Source: an uncultured Faecalibacterium sp. (GTDB lineage Bacteria > Bacillota > Clostridia > Oscillospirales > Ruminococcaceae). From it: a DNA stretch of 15,445 nucleotides. The notes under the pieces are model-generated. The model did no database searches, was not told the DNA's origin, and saw only the letters and a program-made list of their open reading frames with translations. The stretch is from the NCBI GenBank assembly GCA_902463905.1, contig CABQHF010000020.1:1-15445 (forward strand), given 5' to 3'. The position numbers and the translations under genes were made by a program. Position 1 is the first letter of the stretch. Each line of letters begins with the position of its first letter. Positions 1 through 7,077 of this stretch are shown in pieces.

Positions 1-84
1 ATTTTTATCAGGCGCAAGGGCGCGGATGCTTTCCGCCCTGCACTTGCGGCTGGTGGCTCGTTGATGGCTTACAAGTGCCTGTCG

Positions 85-969
85 TTATGCGATTTCTTTA
101 TCGTTCAGCATTTCTTCAAACTGTGCCATATACGCTTTGTGCTGCTTGAGGATTTTTAGCGTTTCAGTTTTGGCGTAGGAATCGTCCGGTAGCTTAGGCA
201 AGTATCTCATCAAAAAATCAAAGTCCTGCTGAATCCGCCGGACAGCGACTTCCAGCGCGGAGTAGTTGATTCCAGAGTAGTGTGAGTAGCTCGACTGCGG
301 AGCGGGACGGTCTTCCGGGTGCAGAATCTCGTGCACGATCTGCTTGCGGTTCGGAAAATCAGCTCTGGCGAGGCGGTGCATATCGGCATCACGGACTTTG
401 AACTGCCCAGATAGGATTTTCTCCTGCATACCGGGTATCATCTGTTCCATGATCTCCACGCCGCGCATGAACTTTTCGGAACGGACAACGTAGGATTCGC
501 TGACGTTGTTCCGCTCGGCGATCTGCTTGCGGATGCTCGCCTCCGCAGAGGTGAGAGGAATTGTGTCAATTTGACACAATTCCTCCTGTGCGGTTTTCTT
601 GGCAGCAGCCGTATACTGGTTGTTACCGTTTCCACCGGGCTTCCGATGCTCCACACTGTACTGCTTTCCAATGAGGAACTTCTTCTGCTCCGGTGTGAGG
701 TTGCGCCGCCCCAACTGGTTTTTGCAGATCCAAGCGAGAACTTCTTCCCGGCTTTCAAACGGGAGCGGCATCGTGGAGAAAGAGATTTCGGGATGTTCCT
801 GAACGATTTCATAACGATTGTGTCCGTCAACAAGGGTGTTACCCCAGACGATCAAAGGAGAGATCAGCTTGCCTTCTTTCAAAATGTTTTCTTCAAGCTG
901 ATCGTATTCATCATCGGTCAGAGGAGGAATCTGGGACTGAAACTCCGGGTCAATTTTCAGATTGATCAT
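85..969 (-). CDS. ParB-like N-terminal-domain protein of a mobile element
   Basis: This 294-residue protein carries a ParB/Spo0J-type N-terminal domain. Residues about 15-60 contain the typical VDGHNRYEI stretch (47-55), which in this family lines the nucleotide-binding pocket. A helical region with LTPEQKKFLIGKQY and an AERNNVSESYV segment follows and looks like a helix-turn-helix, giving likely DNA binding. Known ParB proteins act in partition or as plasmid and ICE regulators; which role applies here cannot be told. The gene is last of three co-directional genes (mobC-like, relaxase, ParB-like). Its ATG lies 12 bases after the relaxase stop, and its AGGAG ribosome site (977-981) lies just before that stop codon, so it is probably translated from the same transcript. 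The domain call is good; the exact role is inferred. Confidence 0.8.
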   Translation of the reverse strand: MINLKIDPEFQSQIPPLTDDEYDQLEENILKEGKLISPLIVWGNTLVDGHNRYEIVQEHPEISFSTMPLPFESREEVLAWICKNQLGRRNLTPEQKKFLIGKQYSVEHRKPGGNGNNQYTAAAKKTAQEELCQIDTIPLTSAEASIRKQIAERNNVSESYVVRSEKFMRGVEIMEQMIPGMQEKILSGQFKVRDADMHRLARADFPNRKQIVHEILHPEDRPAPQSSYSHYSGINYSALEVAVRRIQQDFDFLMRYLPKLPDDSYAKTETLKILKQHKAYMAQFEEMLNDKEIA

Positions 970-981
970 ACGCGCACTCCT

Positions 982-2517
982 TTATCTCTCCTGCTGCGTC
1001 TGTTTTTCCTCCCGGAAATAGGACGCAACATTCTGTTTCGCTGTTTGCAGTTTGAGCAGTTCCGCTTTCGCTTCCTTGTACTGCTCGTAGAACTTCGCCT
1101 TTTCGGAGGCCAGCTGCGCATACTCGGCTTCCAATTTTTTCAGGCTGGGCAGCATGGTGATGTTGTTTGCCTTGAAATAGGCTGCTGCCGCCCGATACTG
1201 TGTTAGCTCTGCACGATGCTGGTTTTCAAAATCGGCTGGCCGCTTGGCAGTCTTTAACTGCTGTGCGGCCTTCTTGGTGTTGGTGTAGACTGCGACATTG
1301 TAGCGCAGTTCTTTATTCGCTTTCATCCGATCTTCGATGTCTTTCGCCACATCCGACGATTCATGGAGCTTATTGATAAGTTCCTCGATTCGCTGGTTGA
1401 GCGCGTCCTCATCGGTCAAGCCCTTTTCTTGCAGAAGCAGCAGGGTCTGCGCCATGGCTTTGAGATTGAACTTTTTCGCCCAACGCTCATAGCCTGCGCA
1501 CTTACCCTCGGCCAGCTTTGCCTGAATGTCGATCAGCTTTCCAATCTTGTCGGGTTTCAGTGTAACCGTGCGCTTGCGCTCGGCGTTTGCCTGCAATGCG
1601 GTAAGCACTGCTTCCTTGTCGAACTTGTCACCGAGATGTTTCGCTCGGATGAACTTCGTTCTGCCGGAAGGTAGATAACTAAATTGTCCACGACTTTCCT
1701 TGACGGTGATGCCGTACTGCCGCATGAGCTTGTCAGAAAAATCTTCAAAATTCGTGGAATGGTACAGCACAGACGAGATTTGTTTCCGCAAAATATCTTT
1801 CACGGTTTCAAACTTCTTCTGCTTGGGCTTCTGTCCAGCTGCGGTAAGGGCTGCGTTCGCACGGTCAAGTTTCATTTGTCCGCGTCGCCTTGTCCAATAC
1901 TTGGCCTCGCTCACGCGCTCTTTCGAGCCGTTGAGTAGGTCAATCTGGTACAGTCCAGCACTCTCACACATTTCCATGACCTCGACACGCAGGTGCCGCA
2001 TGGTCTGGGCGGTGCTGGAGTGCTTCATACCCTCGCACCAGTCGCGGGACTTCTGCATATAAGGCTTGCGTTCCACCTCGCGTGTTCGGATGCTGCCAAT
2101 CACGATGTGAACATGGATATTTCCCGAATGGTTGTGTCCATCCGGGTGGGTGCAGACGATGGCAGGGTGACCGGGGAAATTTTCAGAACAAAACTTCAGG
2201 CCAAGTGCCTGCGCCTTTTCCATAGTCAATCCGTTGTCGACTGCATCGCGTGGGTCAAAGCTGATGATATATTGATGGCTCTTAATATCATCACGCTGGG
2301 TGTTCTTGCCGTACTTGCGGTTTGCCTGCAAACAAGCCGTTGCAAACGAGAAATCGCCACACTCAAGCGTATCGAGGATGTACGATTCTCGCAGCTTCGG
2401 TCTGCCTTGTTCATCCAGAAGTTGCTTTCCGGTGAACTTGTCATGCTGGTAAACCAGATAGGCTTCAATGGCGGAGTAGTCCGAGTTTTTAGAGCTGATA
2501 TGCTTGAGCGTTGCCAT
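982..2517 (-). CDS. Relaxase / mobilisation nuclease (MobA/VirD2 type)
   Basis: About 511 residues. The N-terminal domain is a relaxase that would nick the element at oriT and stay attached to the 5' end through a tyrosine. Candidate tyrosines lie in the early AIEAYLVYQHD segment (about residues 16-26). The metal-binding histidine triad is clear in HPDGHNHSGNIHVHIV (about 124-139), with His124, His135 and His137 as likely ligands. The C-terminal half is long, charged and probably coiled coil. I start at the ATG at 2517, which has AGGTG six bases upstream. A GTG nine bases earlier (2526) is in frame but worse placed. The gene overlaps the 3' end of the mobC-like gene by 29 bases, suggesting translational coupling. 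The nuclease call is strong; assignment to a precise MOB family is not attempted. Confidence 0.88.
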   Translation of the reverse strand: MATLKHISSKNSDYSAIEAYLVYQHDKFTGKQLLDEQGRPKLRESYILDTLECGDFSFATACLQANRKYGKNTQRDDIKSHQYIISFDPRDAVDNGLTMEKAQALGLKFCSENFPGHPAIVCTHPDGHNHSGNIHVHIVIGSIRTREVERKPYMQKSRDWCEGMKHSSTAQTMRHLRVEVMEMCESAGLYQIDLLNGSKERVSEAKYWTRRRGQMKLDRANAALTAAGQKPKQKKFETVKDILRKQISSVLYHSTNFEDFSDKLMRQYGITVKESRGQFSYLPSGRTKFIRAKHLGDKFDKEAVLTALQANAERKRTVTLKPDKIGKLIDIQAKLAEGKCAGYERWAKKFNLKAMAQTLLLLQEKGLTDEDALNQRIEELINKLHESSDVAKDIEDRMKANKELRYNVAVYTNTKKAAQQLKTAKRPADFENQHRAELTQYRAAAAYFKANNITMLPSLKKLEAEYAQLASEKAKFYEQYKEAKAELLKLQTAKQNVASYFREEKQTQQER

Positions 2518-2923
2518 ACAGTTCACCTAGAACTTTCTCGGCGTTCAGCCGGAACGCAGTCAGGTCTGCAAGTTCGTCAAGAATTTTCGTTCGTATCTGC
2601 TCGGTGTCTGCACCGCCAGAATTGAAGTGCCTTGCAAGTTGGTTCAGGTTTCCGCCCACCTTGCTGCACTGAGCAAGCAGCGTGGAAACAGCGGTCAGTG
2701 TTTCTTCTCCGCTGTTCGCAACGATAATCTTTTTCTCAATTTTTACGTTGTGAAGTGCGCGGCGAATGAGAGTGGAGAGGGAGAGATTTAAGAGTTTTGC
2801 GGTATGTTCGAGTTCCATTTTTTCGATTTCTGTTACTCGAAACTTGATGAAGTGCGTTTTGTTGTTCGGCGTGTCGTGGTGCTGGGTCGTGCTGGGGGAT
2901 GCGATGTTTTTCTTCTTCTGCAT
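2489..2923 (-). CDS. MobC-like relaxosome accessory protein
   Basis: A 144-residue basic protein. After a polar N-terminus (about residues 1-20) comes a ribbon-helix-helix-like segment (FIKFRVTEIEK ... LSLSTLIRRAL, about 25-60). The diagnostic MobC signature VGGNLNQLARHFN follows in the second half. In the family such proteins bind oriT, help melt it and load the relaxase. It is first in the minus-strand mob operon and overlaps the relaxase gene. The start ATG at 2921-2923 has a perfect AGGAGG (2928-2933) four bases upstream. The inverted-repeat cluster immediately upstream is where its binding site would be expected. The family call is confident; DNA target and partner are inferred from position. 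Confidence 0.85.
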   Translation of the reverse strand: MQKKKNIASPSTTQHHDTPNNKTHFIKFRVTEIEKMELEHTAKLLNLSLSTLIRRALHNVKIEKKIIVANSGEETLTAVSTLLAQCSKVGGNLNQLARHFNSGGADTEQIRTKILDELADLTAFRLNAEKVLGELYGNAQAYQL

Positions 2924-2985
2924 TGTACCTCCTGTTCGTTCGATAACTCCTGGGTGAAGTTATGGAAACACGACACGCCGTTGCT

Positions 2986-3129
2986 GTTCGCGCTGCAGGG
3001 CGCGAACTATGAGCAGGGTTTGGGGCAGGCACGCCCCAACAAGATCACTTTGAAAACTCGCAAGAGTTTGAAAAGTGAAGTCCCGGTGGAACACAAAATT
3101 TTCAAGAATTGAAAATTTGTGGCCACGGG
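2986..3129. other. Candidate origin of transfer (inverted-repeat cluster)
   Basis: Four inverted repeats lie back to back upstream of the mobC-like gene. They are GTTCGCGC/GCGCGAAC (2986-3007, perfect, 6-base loop) and TTGGGGC/GCCCCAA (3020-3039, perfect, 6-base loop). The third has 14-base arms at 3046-3077, 12 of 14 paired around a GCAA loop. The fourth is a long imperfect hairpin at 3082-3129 with a perfect AATTTTC/GAAAATT core. Such repeats beside relaxase and MobC genes are the usual layout of oriT. No nic sequence could be matched with certainty, so the exact nick site is unknown. Confidence 0.5.
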
Positions 3130-3353
3130 ACGGTTCTTGCCCTCCACCGCTGCGCTCAAAACGCTCTATCAACAAATGTTTCCGAATTGTTAAGACGCAA
3201 AAATAAGTAGAGGGATTCTGCTCATGTATGTTAATCACCGTTTGCTCCGAACGAAGTTCCTGCCCCTGTTTGTGCAGCAGCGTTGACGAAAAGTCGGTAT
3301 CACGTTCGGACAGCTCATGAAATTGTCAAGGTGCGTTTCCCGTAAAAGAAAAA

Positions 3354-3432
3354 TACCGCCCATGCAGCATAGCGATGGATTTTGTCGGGTGAAGTAAGCG
3401 GCAAAATGAATCGGGTGTGTTGCGGGGCGGTA
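3354..3432. ncRNA. Nested stem structure; minus-strand terminator or plus-strand structured RNA
   Basis: An outer stem pairs TACCGCCC (3354-3361) with GGGCGGTA (3425-3432). It continues past a small internal loop as GCAGCA with TGTTGC. Inside it, ATTTTGTC pairs with GGCAAAAT around a 13-base loop. Read on the plus strand, both the inner stem and the outer extension contain G-U pairs that hold. Read on the minus strand the structure is followed by TTTTTCTTTT, which fits a terminator ahead of the mob transcript. No known RNA family was recognised, so either reading is open. Confidence 0.35.
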
Positions 3433-3582
3433 AAAATCTTCATGGAGAATAAACCCTCAACGTGCAGTCATTCGTGGCTAACACGGCGGGATTTGCGATA
3501 GAGAGTATCATGGATTGTACGGTGTGTCAAGATGTTTTTGCAAAATTTATTGAGGTAAAGTGGTGAAAGTATGACACATTAT

Positions 3583-3621
3583 AAAAACACACCAGTTCGG
3601 TATGGCAAGGACTGGCGTGTT
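3583..3621 (-). terminator. Rho-independent terminator of the PrpR-type regulator
   Basis: On the minus strand AACACGCCAGT (3621-3611) pairs with ACTGGTGTGTT (3596-3586), 11 positions with one G-U pair. The stem runs directly into a TTTTTAT tract. It lies about 90 bases past the regulator's stop codon and would separate it from the mob genes. Confidence 0.65.
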
Positions 3622-3710
3622 CTCTTAGGAGAAGAACATGTAGAAGGTATGCATGGTATGGTTTAGGAGAAAAGTTGGAAAATATCAAAGGATCTCGAGG
3701 AGGGGTGCTT

Positions 3711-5492
3711 TTAATTCAGGTGCCGCCAGAGGGTAGACCGGCTGATGCCCAGCTGTTTGGCGGCAAGGGTCTGATTGCCGCCGTAGTCGGAAAGAGTCTG
3801 GTTGATGGCGGCAGAGATAATCTGATCCAGTGTTTTCCCGCTGAAGGGATTCTCCGCCGTGGGGGGAGTCTCCACATGATGGAGGGTTCGTTCCTTCAGC
3901 AAGACCTCGGTGACAGAATCGTTCAGGATGTAAGAGGAGGAAGCCAAGGCCGCCAGCTCGCTCAGCACTGCTTTGAACTCGGTGAAATTGTCCGGCCAGC
4001 TGTAATGGATGAGCTGATCCATGGCATTGGGGGCAAGACCGATGATCTGCTTGCCAAGGGTGGCGTTCAGGCTGTTTAGGTAGAGATTGGCCAGCGACGG
4101 GATTTCGTCGGCGCGGGAACGCAGGGGAATCACCGAAAGCCCCACACAGCCCATCTCGGAGGAAAAGCTCTGGATGGTGGGGGCCGGGGCGTTTTGCTGG
4201 GAAACGATGCAGGAGAAGATCATGAACACCCGGGTCTTCAGCGAGATCTGGTTGGAGTAATAGAGCAGCTCCTGTAGGTTCCGGTAGGCCAGCTTGCCGA
4301 TGTCCTGAAAATAGATGGTGGTGTGGTTTTCCAGCAGGGGAGAGGAGGGCGAATTGAACAGAAACTCCCAGCCCTTTTCGTTCAGGGTGGCGCAGTTGAT
4401 GACCACAAAGGGGTTCTTATTATAGGGGCTGTTCAGGTAGAGCGCCTTGGCGATTTGCTGCTTGCCAGTGCCCGGTTCACCCAGAATCAGCACCGGCTGG
4501 GCCGTGGCCGCCAGTGCCGAGAGCCGCTTTTCCAGCGGGCGGATGGCACCGCTGATGCTTAAAAAGCTGTCCTGGAACAGGTGCTGAACCTCGTTATGTT
4601 CATAAAGATAGATACCCGCATTGATGGACTTACGGGAGAGGATCGTCTGGGTGTAGCAGAACACATAGAACTGCTCATTGGCAAAGGTCATGGCCTGGGC
4701 TGTGGCCCGCAGGTAGGTCAGCTCGTCGGTGTACAAAAACTGCCGCACCGCCCCGGAACTCAGGTCGCCGATGCGCTGGACAAAGTAATCCCGGATCTTT
4801 TCAGGAACAGAGTCCTCAGTGGTATAGAACAGCTCCTTTTTCTCGTTGAACACCAGAACGTTTCCCCGCGCCTGCCGCACCGCATTCTGCAGCAGTGCAA
4901 TCTTCCGGCGCATCCGGCGGTACTCCTTCGAGATGTCAATCGCATGTTCAAAAGCGGCATGCAGGCTCTCGGCACCGCTGGTGATCAGGAAAGCGCTGTA
5001 CCCCAGTTCCCGGGCAATGCTGTGGGTCACGTTGTCGCAGATGACCATATTATAGCCGCCCAGCTTCAGCCGTTCCAGCGCCGAGCGCACCTCGGCTTCG
5101 CTGTGAACGGTGACGATGTCGGTGTTGAAGCGCAGCAGGTCGCACAGGGTATGGGCCGGGCCTGTGATGCTGGGAAAGCCCACGATGGCGTACAGGCTGT
5201 TGTAATTTTCGGCCATTTTGATGGCGCGCAGGATGTCGTAGACCGAAAACGTGATCTCGACCACCGGCATCGTCAGCTTCTGTTTCAGCAGCTCCGCCGT
5301 GCCGCCGCGGGAGATCACAACGTCGTAACTCTCGTTTTCATTGACAAGGCGCTGCGCGATCTTGACGCCCTCTTCCAGGTCACCGGTGTAGGCTTCAAAG
5401 CGGACCTCCGGGAACGCTTCCCGCGCCACACGCTCCATTGCCGCACGGATGCTTTCAAACGGCGCGATCCCAAGAATACGAATCTCTTCCAA
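3711..5492 (-). CDS. PrpR_N-domain transcriptional regulator with degenerate AAA+ domain and Fis-type HTH
   Basis: 593 residues. Residues about 5-180 form a PrpR_N-like sensor domain (SRGGTAELL at 61-69), known in propionate and related catabolic regulators to bind the effector. A linker and PAS-like region follow. An AAA+ domain spans about 315-510 with Walker A GEPGTGKQ (338-345). A Fis-type helix-turn-helix closes the protein (GGNQTLAAKQLGISRSTLWRHL, 571-592). The sigma-54-contacting GAFTGA loop is absent: only about 20 residues separate NCATL (366-370) from the Walker B region. Walker B reads YFQDIG instead of the usual FLDEIG, and the sensor II motif reads WPDNFTEF where GNVREL is usual. 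The start is a TTG at 5492 with GAGGAGG (5500-5506) upstream. It is divergent from the catabolic operon and probably controls it from the palindromes in the shared gap. I expect a sigma-A-type regulator. Confidence 0.85.
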   Translation of the reverse strand: MEEIRILGIAPFESIRAAMERVAREAFPEVRFEAYTGDLEEGVKIAQRLVNENESYDVVISRGGTAELLKQKLTMPVVEITFSVYDILRAIKMAENYNSLYAIVGFPSITGPAHTLCDLLRFNTDIVTVHSEAEVRSALERLKLGGYNMVICDNVTHSIARELGYSAFLITSGAESLHAAFEHAIDISKEYRRMRRKIALLQNAVRQARGNVLVFNEKKELFYTTEDSVPEKIRDYFVQRIGDLSSGAVRQFLYTDELTYLRATAQAMTFANEQFYVFCYTQTILSRKSINAGIYLYEHNEVQHLFQDSFLSISGAIRPLEKRLSALAATAQPVLILGEPGTGKQQIAKALYLNSPYNKNPFVVINCATLNEKGWEFLFNSPSSPLLENHTTIYFQDIGKLAYRNLQELLYYSNQISLKTRVFMIFSCIVSQQNAPAPTIQSFSSEMGCVGLSVIPLRSRADEIPSLANLYLNSLNATLGKQIIGLAPNAMDQLIHYSWPDNFTEFKAVLSELAALASSSYILNDSVTEVLLKERTLHHVETPPTAENPFSGKTLDQIISAAINQTLSDYGGNQTLAAKQLGISRSTLWRHLN

Positions 5493-5539
5493 GCAGATCC
5501 CTCCTCACGATGGGGAAAACAGTGGATTTCGCCCGAAAT

Positions 5540-5554
5540 GTTCCAAAACGGGAC
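5540..5554. promoter_or_regulatory. Operator copy A (15-bp imperfect palindrome)
   Basis: GTTCCAAAACGGGAC matches the ideal palindrome GTTTCATAATGAAAC at 10 of 15 positions. It is the weakest of four copies and sits in the predicted 5' leader of the regulator, so it may serve autoregulation. Confidence 0.4.
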
Positions 5555-5577
5555 GCTTCGCGGGCTTTTTCAACAAA

Positions 5578-5586
5578 ATTGTAACA
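5578..5586 (-). promoter_or_regulatory. Extended -10 promoter of the regulator gene
   Basis: Read on the minus strand, TGTTACAAT gives an extended -10 (TG-N-TACAAT). No good -35 lies 16-18 bases upstream (TGGCGT at best). Transcription would begin near 5571, leaving a leader of roughly 78 bases. Operator copy B overlaps it, which suggests self-control. Confidence 0.45.
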
Positions 5587-5595
5587 TAATGCAAC
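5581..5595. promoter_or_regulatory. Operator copy B (15-bp palindrome)
   Basis: GTAACATAATGCAAC keeps the CATAATG core and the GT/AC ends and matches the ideal palindrome at 12 of 15 positions. Its centre is 41 bases from copy A and 43 from copy C, close to four helical turns each. It overlaps the regulator's own -10. Confidence 0.5.
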
Positions 5596-5623
5596 GTTCT
5601 ACGCCAGACGAGATTGCTAAAAC

Positions 5624-5638
5624 GTTCTAAAATGAAAC
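5624..5638. promoter_or_regulatory. Operator copy C (15-bp palindrome)
   Basis: GTTCTAAAATGAAAC matches the ideal palindrome at 12 of 15 positions, with an intact right half ATGAAAC. It lies upstream of the first operon promoter and 52 bases, about five helical turns, from copy D. Confidence 0.5.
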
Positions 5639-5656
5639 GATTTGAACCAACAAAAT

Positions 5657-5685
5657 TTGACAAAAATCCAAAATTGTTTCATAAT
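5657..5685 (+). promoter_or_regulatory. Operon promoter P1 (sigma-A type)
   Basis: TTGACA (5657-5662), a 17-base spacer and CATAAT (5680-5685). The -35 is perfect and the -10 has one mismatch. The -10 lies inside operator copy D, so a bound regulator should block this promoter. Confidence 0.55.
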
Positions 5686-5690
5686 GACAC
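5676..5690. promoter_or_regulatory. Operator copy D (best 15-bp palindrome)
   Basis: GTTTCATAATGACAC matches the ideal palindrome at 14 of 15 positions. Symmetry extends on both sides (AAATT ... AAATT at 5671-5695). It overlaps the P1 -10 and is centred about 52 bases upstream of the predicted P2 start, a position suitable for activating P2. Confidence 0.6.
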
Positions 5691-5699
5691 AAATTGAAA

Positions 5700-5728
5700 T
5701 TGAGAACCGCCCTGCTTTTAGCTATAAT
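5700..5728 (+). promoter_or_regulatory. Operon promoter P2 (sigma-A type)
   Basis: TTGAGA (5700-5705), exactly 17 bases, then a perfect TATAAT (5723-5728). Transcription should start near 5735, about 45 bases before the kinase ATG. This rules out the longer reading frame that begins at 5642 as the natural start. Confidence 0.75.
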
Positions 5729-5779
5729 AAGGCCACCGAAGCAAAGAAAAGGCAAGCTAAAGAGAGCGGTGAATCAGCA

Positions 5780-7060
5780 ATGTTTACACTTTTGATATTG
5801 GCAGATGACTTTACAGGAGCACTGGACACAGGAGTGCAGATCTCTAAGACCGGTGCCAAAACGATGGTGCTGACCGATTCCCATGCAGACCTTGAGCGCT
5901 TTGCCGATGGAACGGATGTTCTGGTGATCGACGCGGAAACGCGCCACATCTCCCCGCAGCAGGCGAAGGAATGCGTAGCATCCATCGTCCGGCGGGCCTT
6001 CGCCCTGAACGTTCCCTGCATCTATAAAAAGACGGATTCCGCGCTCCGGGGCAACATCGGAGCCGAGTTGGAAGCAGTGGCAGAGCAAAGCCCAGAAGGG
6101 CAGCTGTTCTTCGTGCCGGCCTTTCCCCAGATGAACCGGACCACAGAGCACGGTCAGCAGCTCATTGAAGGAATGCCGGTGGCCCAGAGCGTGTTCGGGC
6201 AGGATCCCTTCGAGCCAGTGAGAAACTCCGACGTGGCCGCCATCATTGCGGAACAGAGCAAGCTTCCCACCGTGATCACAGAAGCGGGAGAGCCGATCCG
6301 GCTGACCGGCCCGGGCATTCAAATCTATGACGCCAAGTCCATGGAGGACATCCGCAAGACCGGCGAGGTGCTCCGGCAGAACGGCAAGCTGAACGCGCTG
6401 GCCGGATGCGCAGGCTTTGCGGCTATCCTGCCCAGCCTGCTGGGGCTGGAACACGCCGAAGCGGCCCGGCAGCCCCGATTGGATAAGCGGTTGCTGGTAA
6501 TCTGCGGAAGCGTGAATCCCATTACCCTTTCCCAGCTGGATGAGGCTGAACAGAACGGATTCGTCCGCCTGAGACTGACACCGGAAGAAAAGCTCACCGA
6601 TCACTACTGGGAAACCCCGGCGGGCCAAGAAAAGCTGAAAGCCATGACCGAAGCGGTGAGCCGGAGCGACTGCATCATCATCGATACCAACGATGCCGAC
6701 GGCAATCGCTCCACACGACAGTACGCCGAACAGCGTCAGATGAAAGTAGAAGAGATGCGGCAGTGCATCGCGGATTCCATCGGCCGGACAGCCAAATACC
6801 TCATCGAGGCGGATGGGCCAGGAGAAAACGGCACCTGCCGAACCCTGATGATCACGGGTGGCGATGTGCTGATCCAGACCATGGGTGAACTTGGCGTGGC
6901 AGAACTCCATCCCATCTGTGAGATGGACCCGGGCGTCGTCCTTTCCAGCTTTACCTGCAAGGGACAAAAACGATATGTACTTTCCAAGTCCGGAGGGTTT
7001 GGCCCCAGCGACCAGCTCCTGCGGATCCTGAACAAATTAAATCAAACCATCGAGGAATGA
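5780..7060 (+). CDS. DUF1537 four-carbon acid sugar kinase (DtnK/OtnK family)
   Basis: 426 residues, the family's usual length. The N-terminal substrate domain shows LILADDFTGALDTGVQ (5-20), DAETRH (51-56) and YKKTDSALRGNIGAEL (82-97). The C-terminal ATP domain shows GGDVLIQTMGELG and the closing KSGGFGPSDQ (about 403-412). Characterised relatives phosphorylate D-threonate, L-threonate or erythronate on the 4-hydroxyl. With the downstream PdxA2 this gives the known route to dihydroxyacetone phosphate and CO2. The reading frame is open back to 5642, but the ATG at 5780 is chosen because it begins at the conserved family N-terminus, has GGTGA seven bases upstream, and lies downstream of promoter P2. 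It is the first gene of the operon. Which stereoisomer it uses cannot be read from sequence. Confidence 0.88.
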   Translation: MFTLLILADDFTGALDTGVQISKTGAKTMVLTDSHADLERFADGTDVLVIDAETRHISPQQAKECVASIVRRAFALNVPCIYKKTDSALRGNIGAELEAVAEQSPEGQLFFVPAFPQMNRTTEHGQQLIEGMPVAQSVFGQDPFEPVRNSDVAAIIAEQSKLPTVITEAGEPIRLTGPGIQIYDAKSMEDIRKTGEVLRQNGKLNALAGCAGFAAILPSLLGLEHAEAARQPRLDKRLLVICGSVNPITLSQLDEAEQNGFVRLRLTPEEKLTDHYWETPAGQEKLKAMTEAVSRSDCIIIDTNDADGNRSTRQYAEQRQMKVEEMRQCIADSIGRTAKYLIEADGPGENGTCRTLMITGGDVLIQTMGELGVAELHPICEMDPGVVLSSFTCKGQKRYVLSKSGGFGPSDQLLRILNKLNQTIEE

Positions 7061-7077
7061 GCAAGGAGGACAAGACA

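Larger units (their letters stand above)
2934..3710. other. Gene-poor region between mob module and regulator
   Basis: About 780 bases without a convincing gene. From left to right it holds the oriT-like repeat cluster, an 8-base inverted repeat TCCGAACG/CGTTCGGA with a 49-base loop (3246-3310), the nested stem structure at 3354-3432, and the minus-strand terminator near 3583-3621. A 31-codon open frame at 3571-3666 (+) overlaps that terminator and is not called. The junction between the mobile-element backbone and the metabolic genes should lie in this stretch, most likely between about 3440 and 3710, but no target-site duplication or IS end is visible. Confidence 0.5.

Noticed and set aside
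40..78. GCACTTG/CAAGTGC inverted repeat after the ParB-like gene as a terminator
   Set aside because: The arms are 7 bases with a 25-base loop and no T-run follows; too weak to call.
3298..3328. TTGACA on the minus strand as -35 for the mob genes
   Set aside because: No acceptable -10 lies 16-18 bases downstream; the nearest TGATAC is at about 20 bases.
3571..3666. A 31-codon plus-strand open frame with an ATG and a weak GGTG upstream
   Set aside because: It overlaps the regulator's terminator stem on the other strand, is very short and resembles no family I know; the terminator explains the sequence.
5531..5569. GCCCG/CGGGC followed by TTTTT as a plus-strand terminator
   Set aside because: Only a 5-base stem with a long loop and no plus-strand gene upstream to end.
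5596..5609. A fifth operator-like site GTTCTACGCCAGAC
   Set aside because: It is one base shorter than the others, lacks the core AYAAYG and directly abuts copy B; probably a chance or decayed half-site.
5642..5779. A 46-codon N-terminal extension of the kinase
   Set aside because: It would begin upstream of the strong P2 promoter, overlaps operator D and lacks family similarity; the ATG at 5780 matches the conserved N-terminus.
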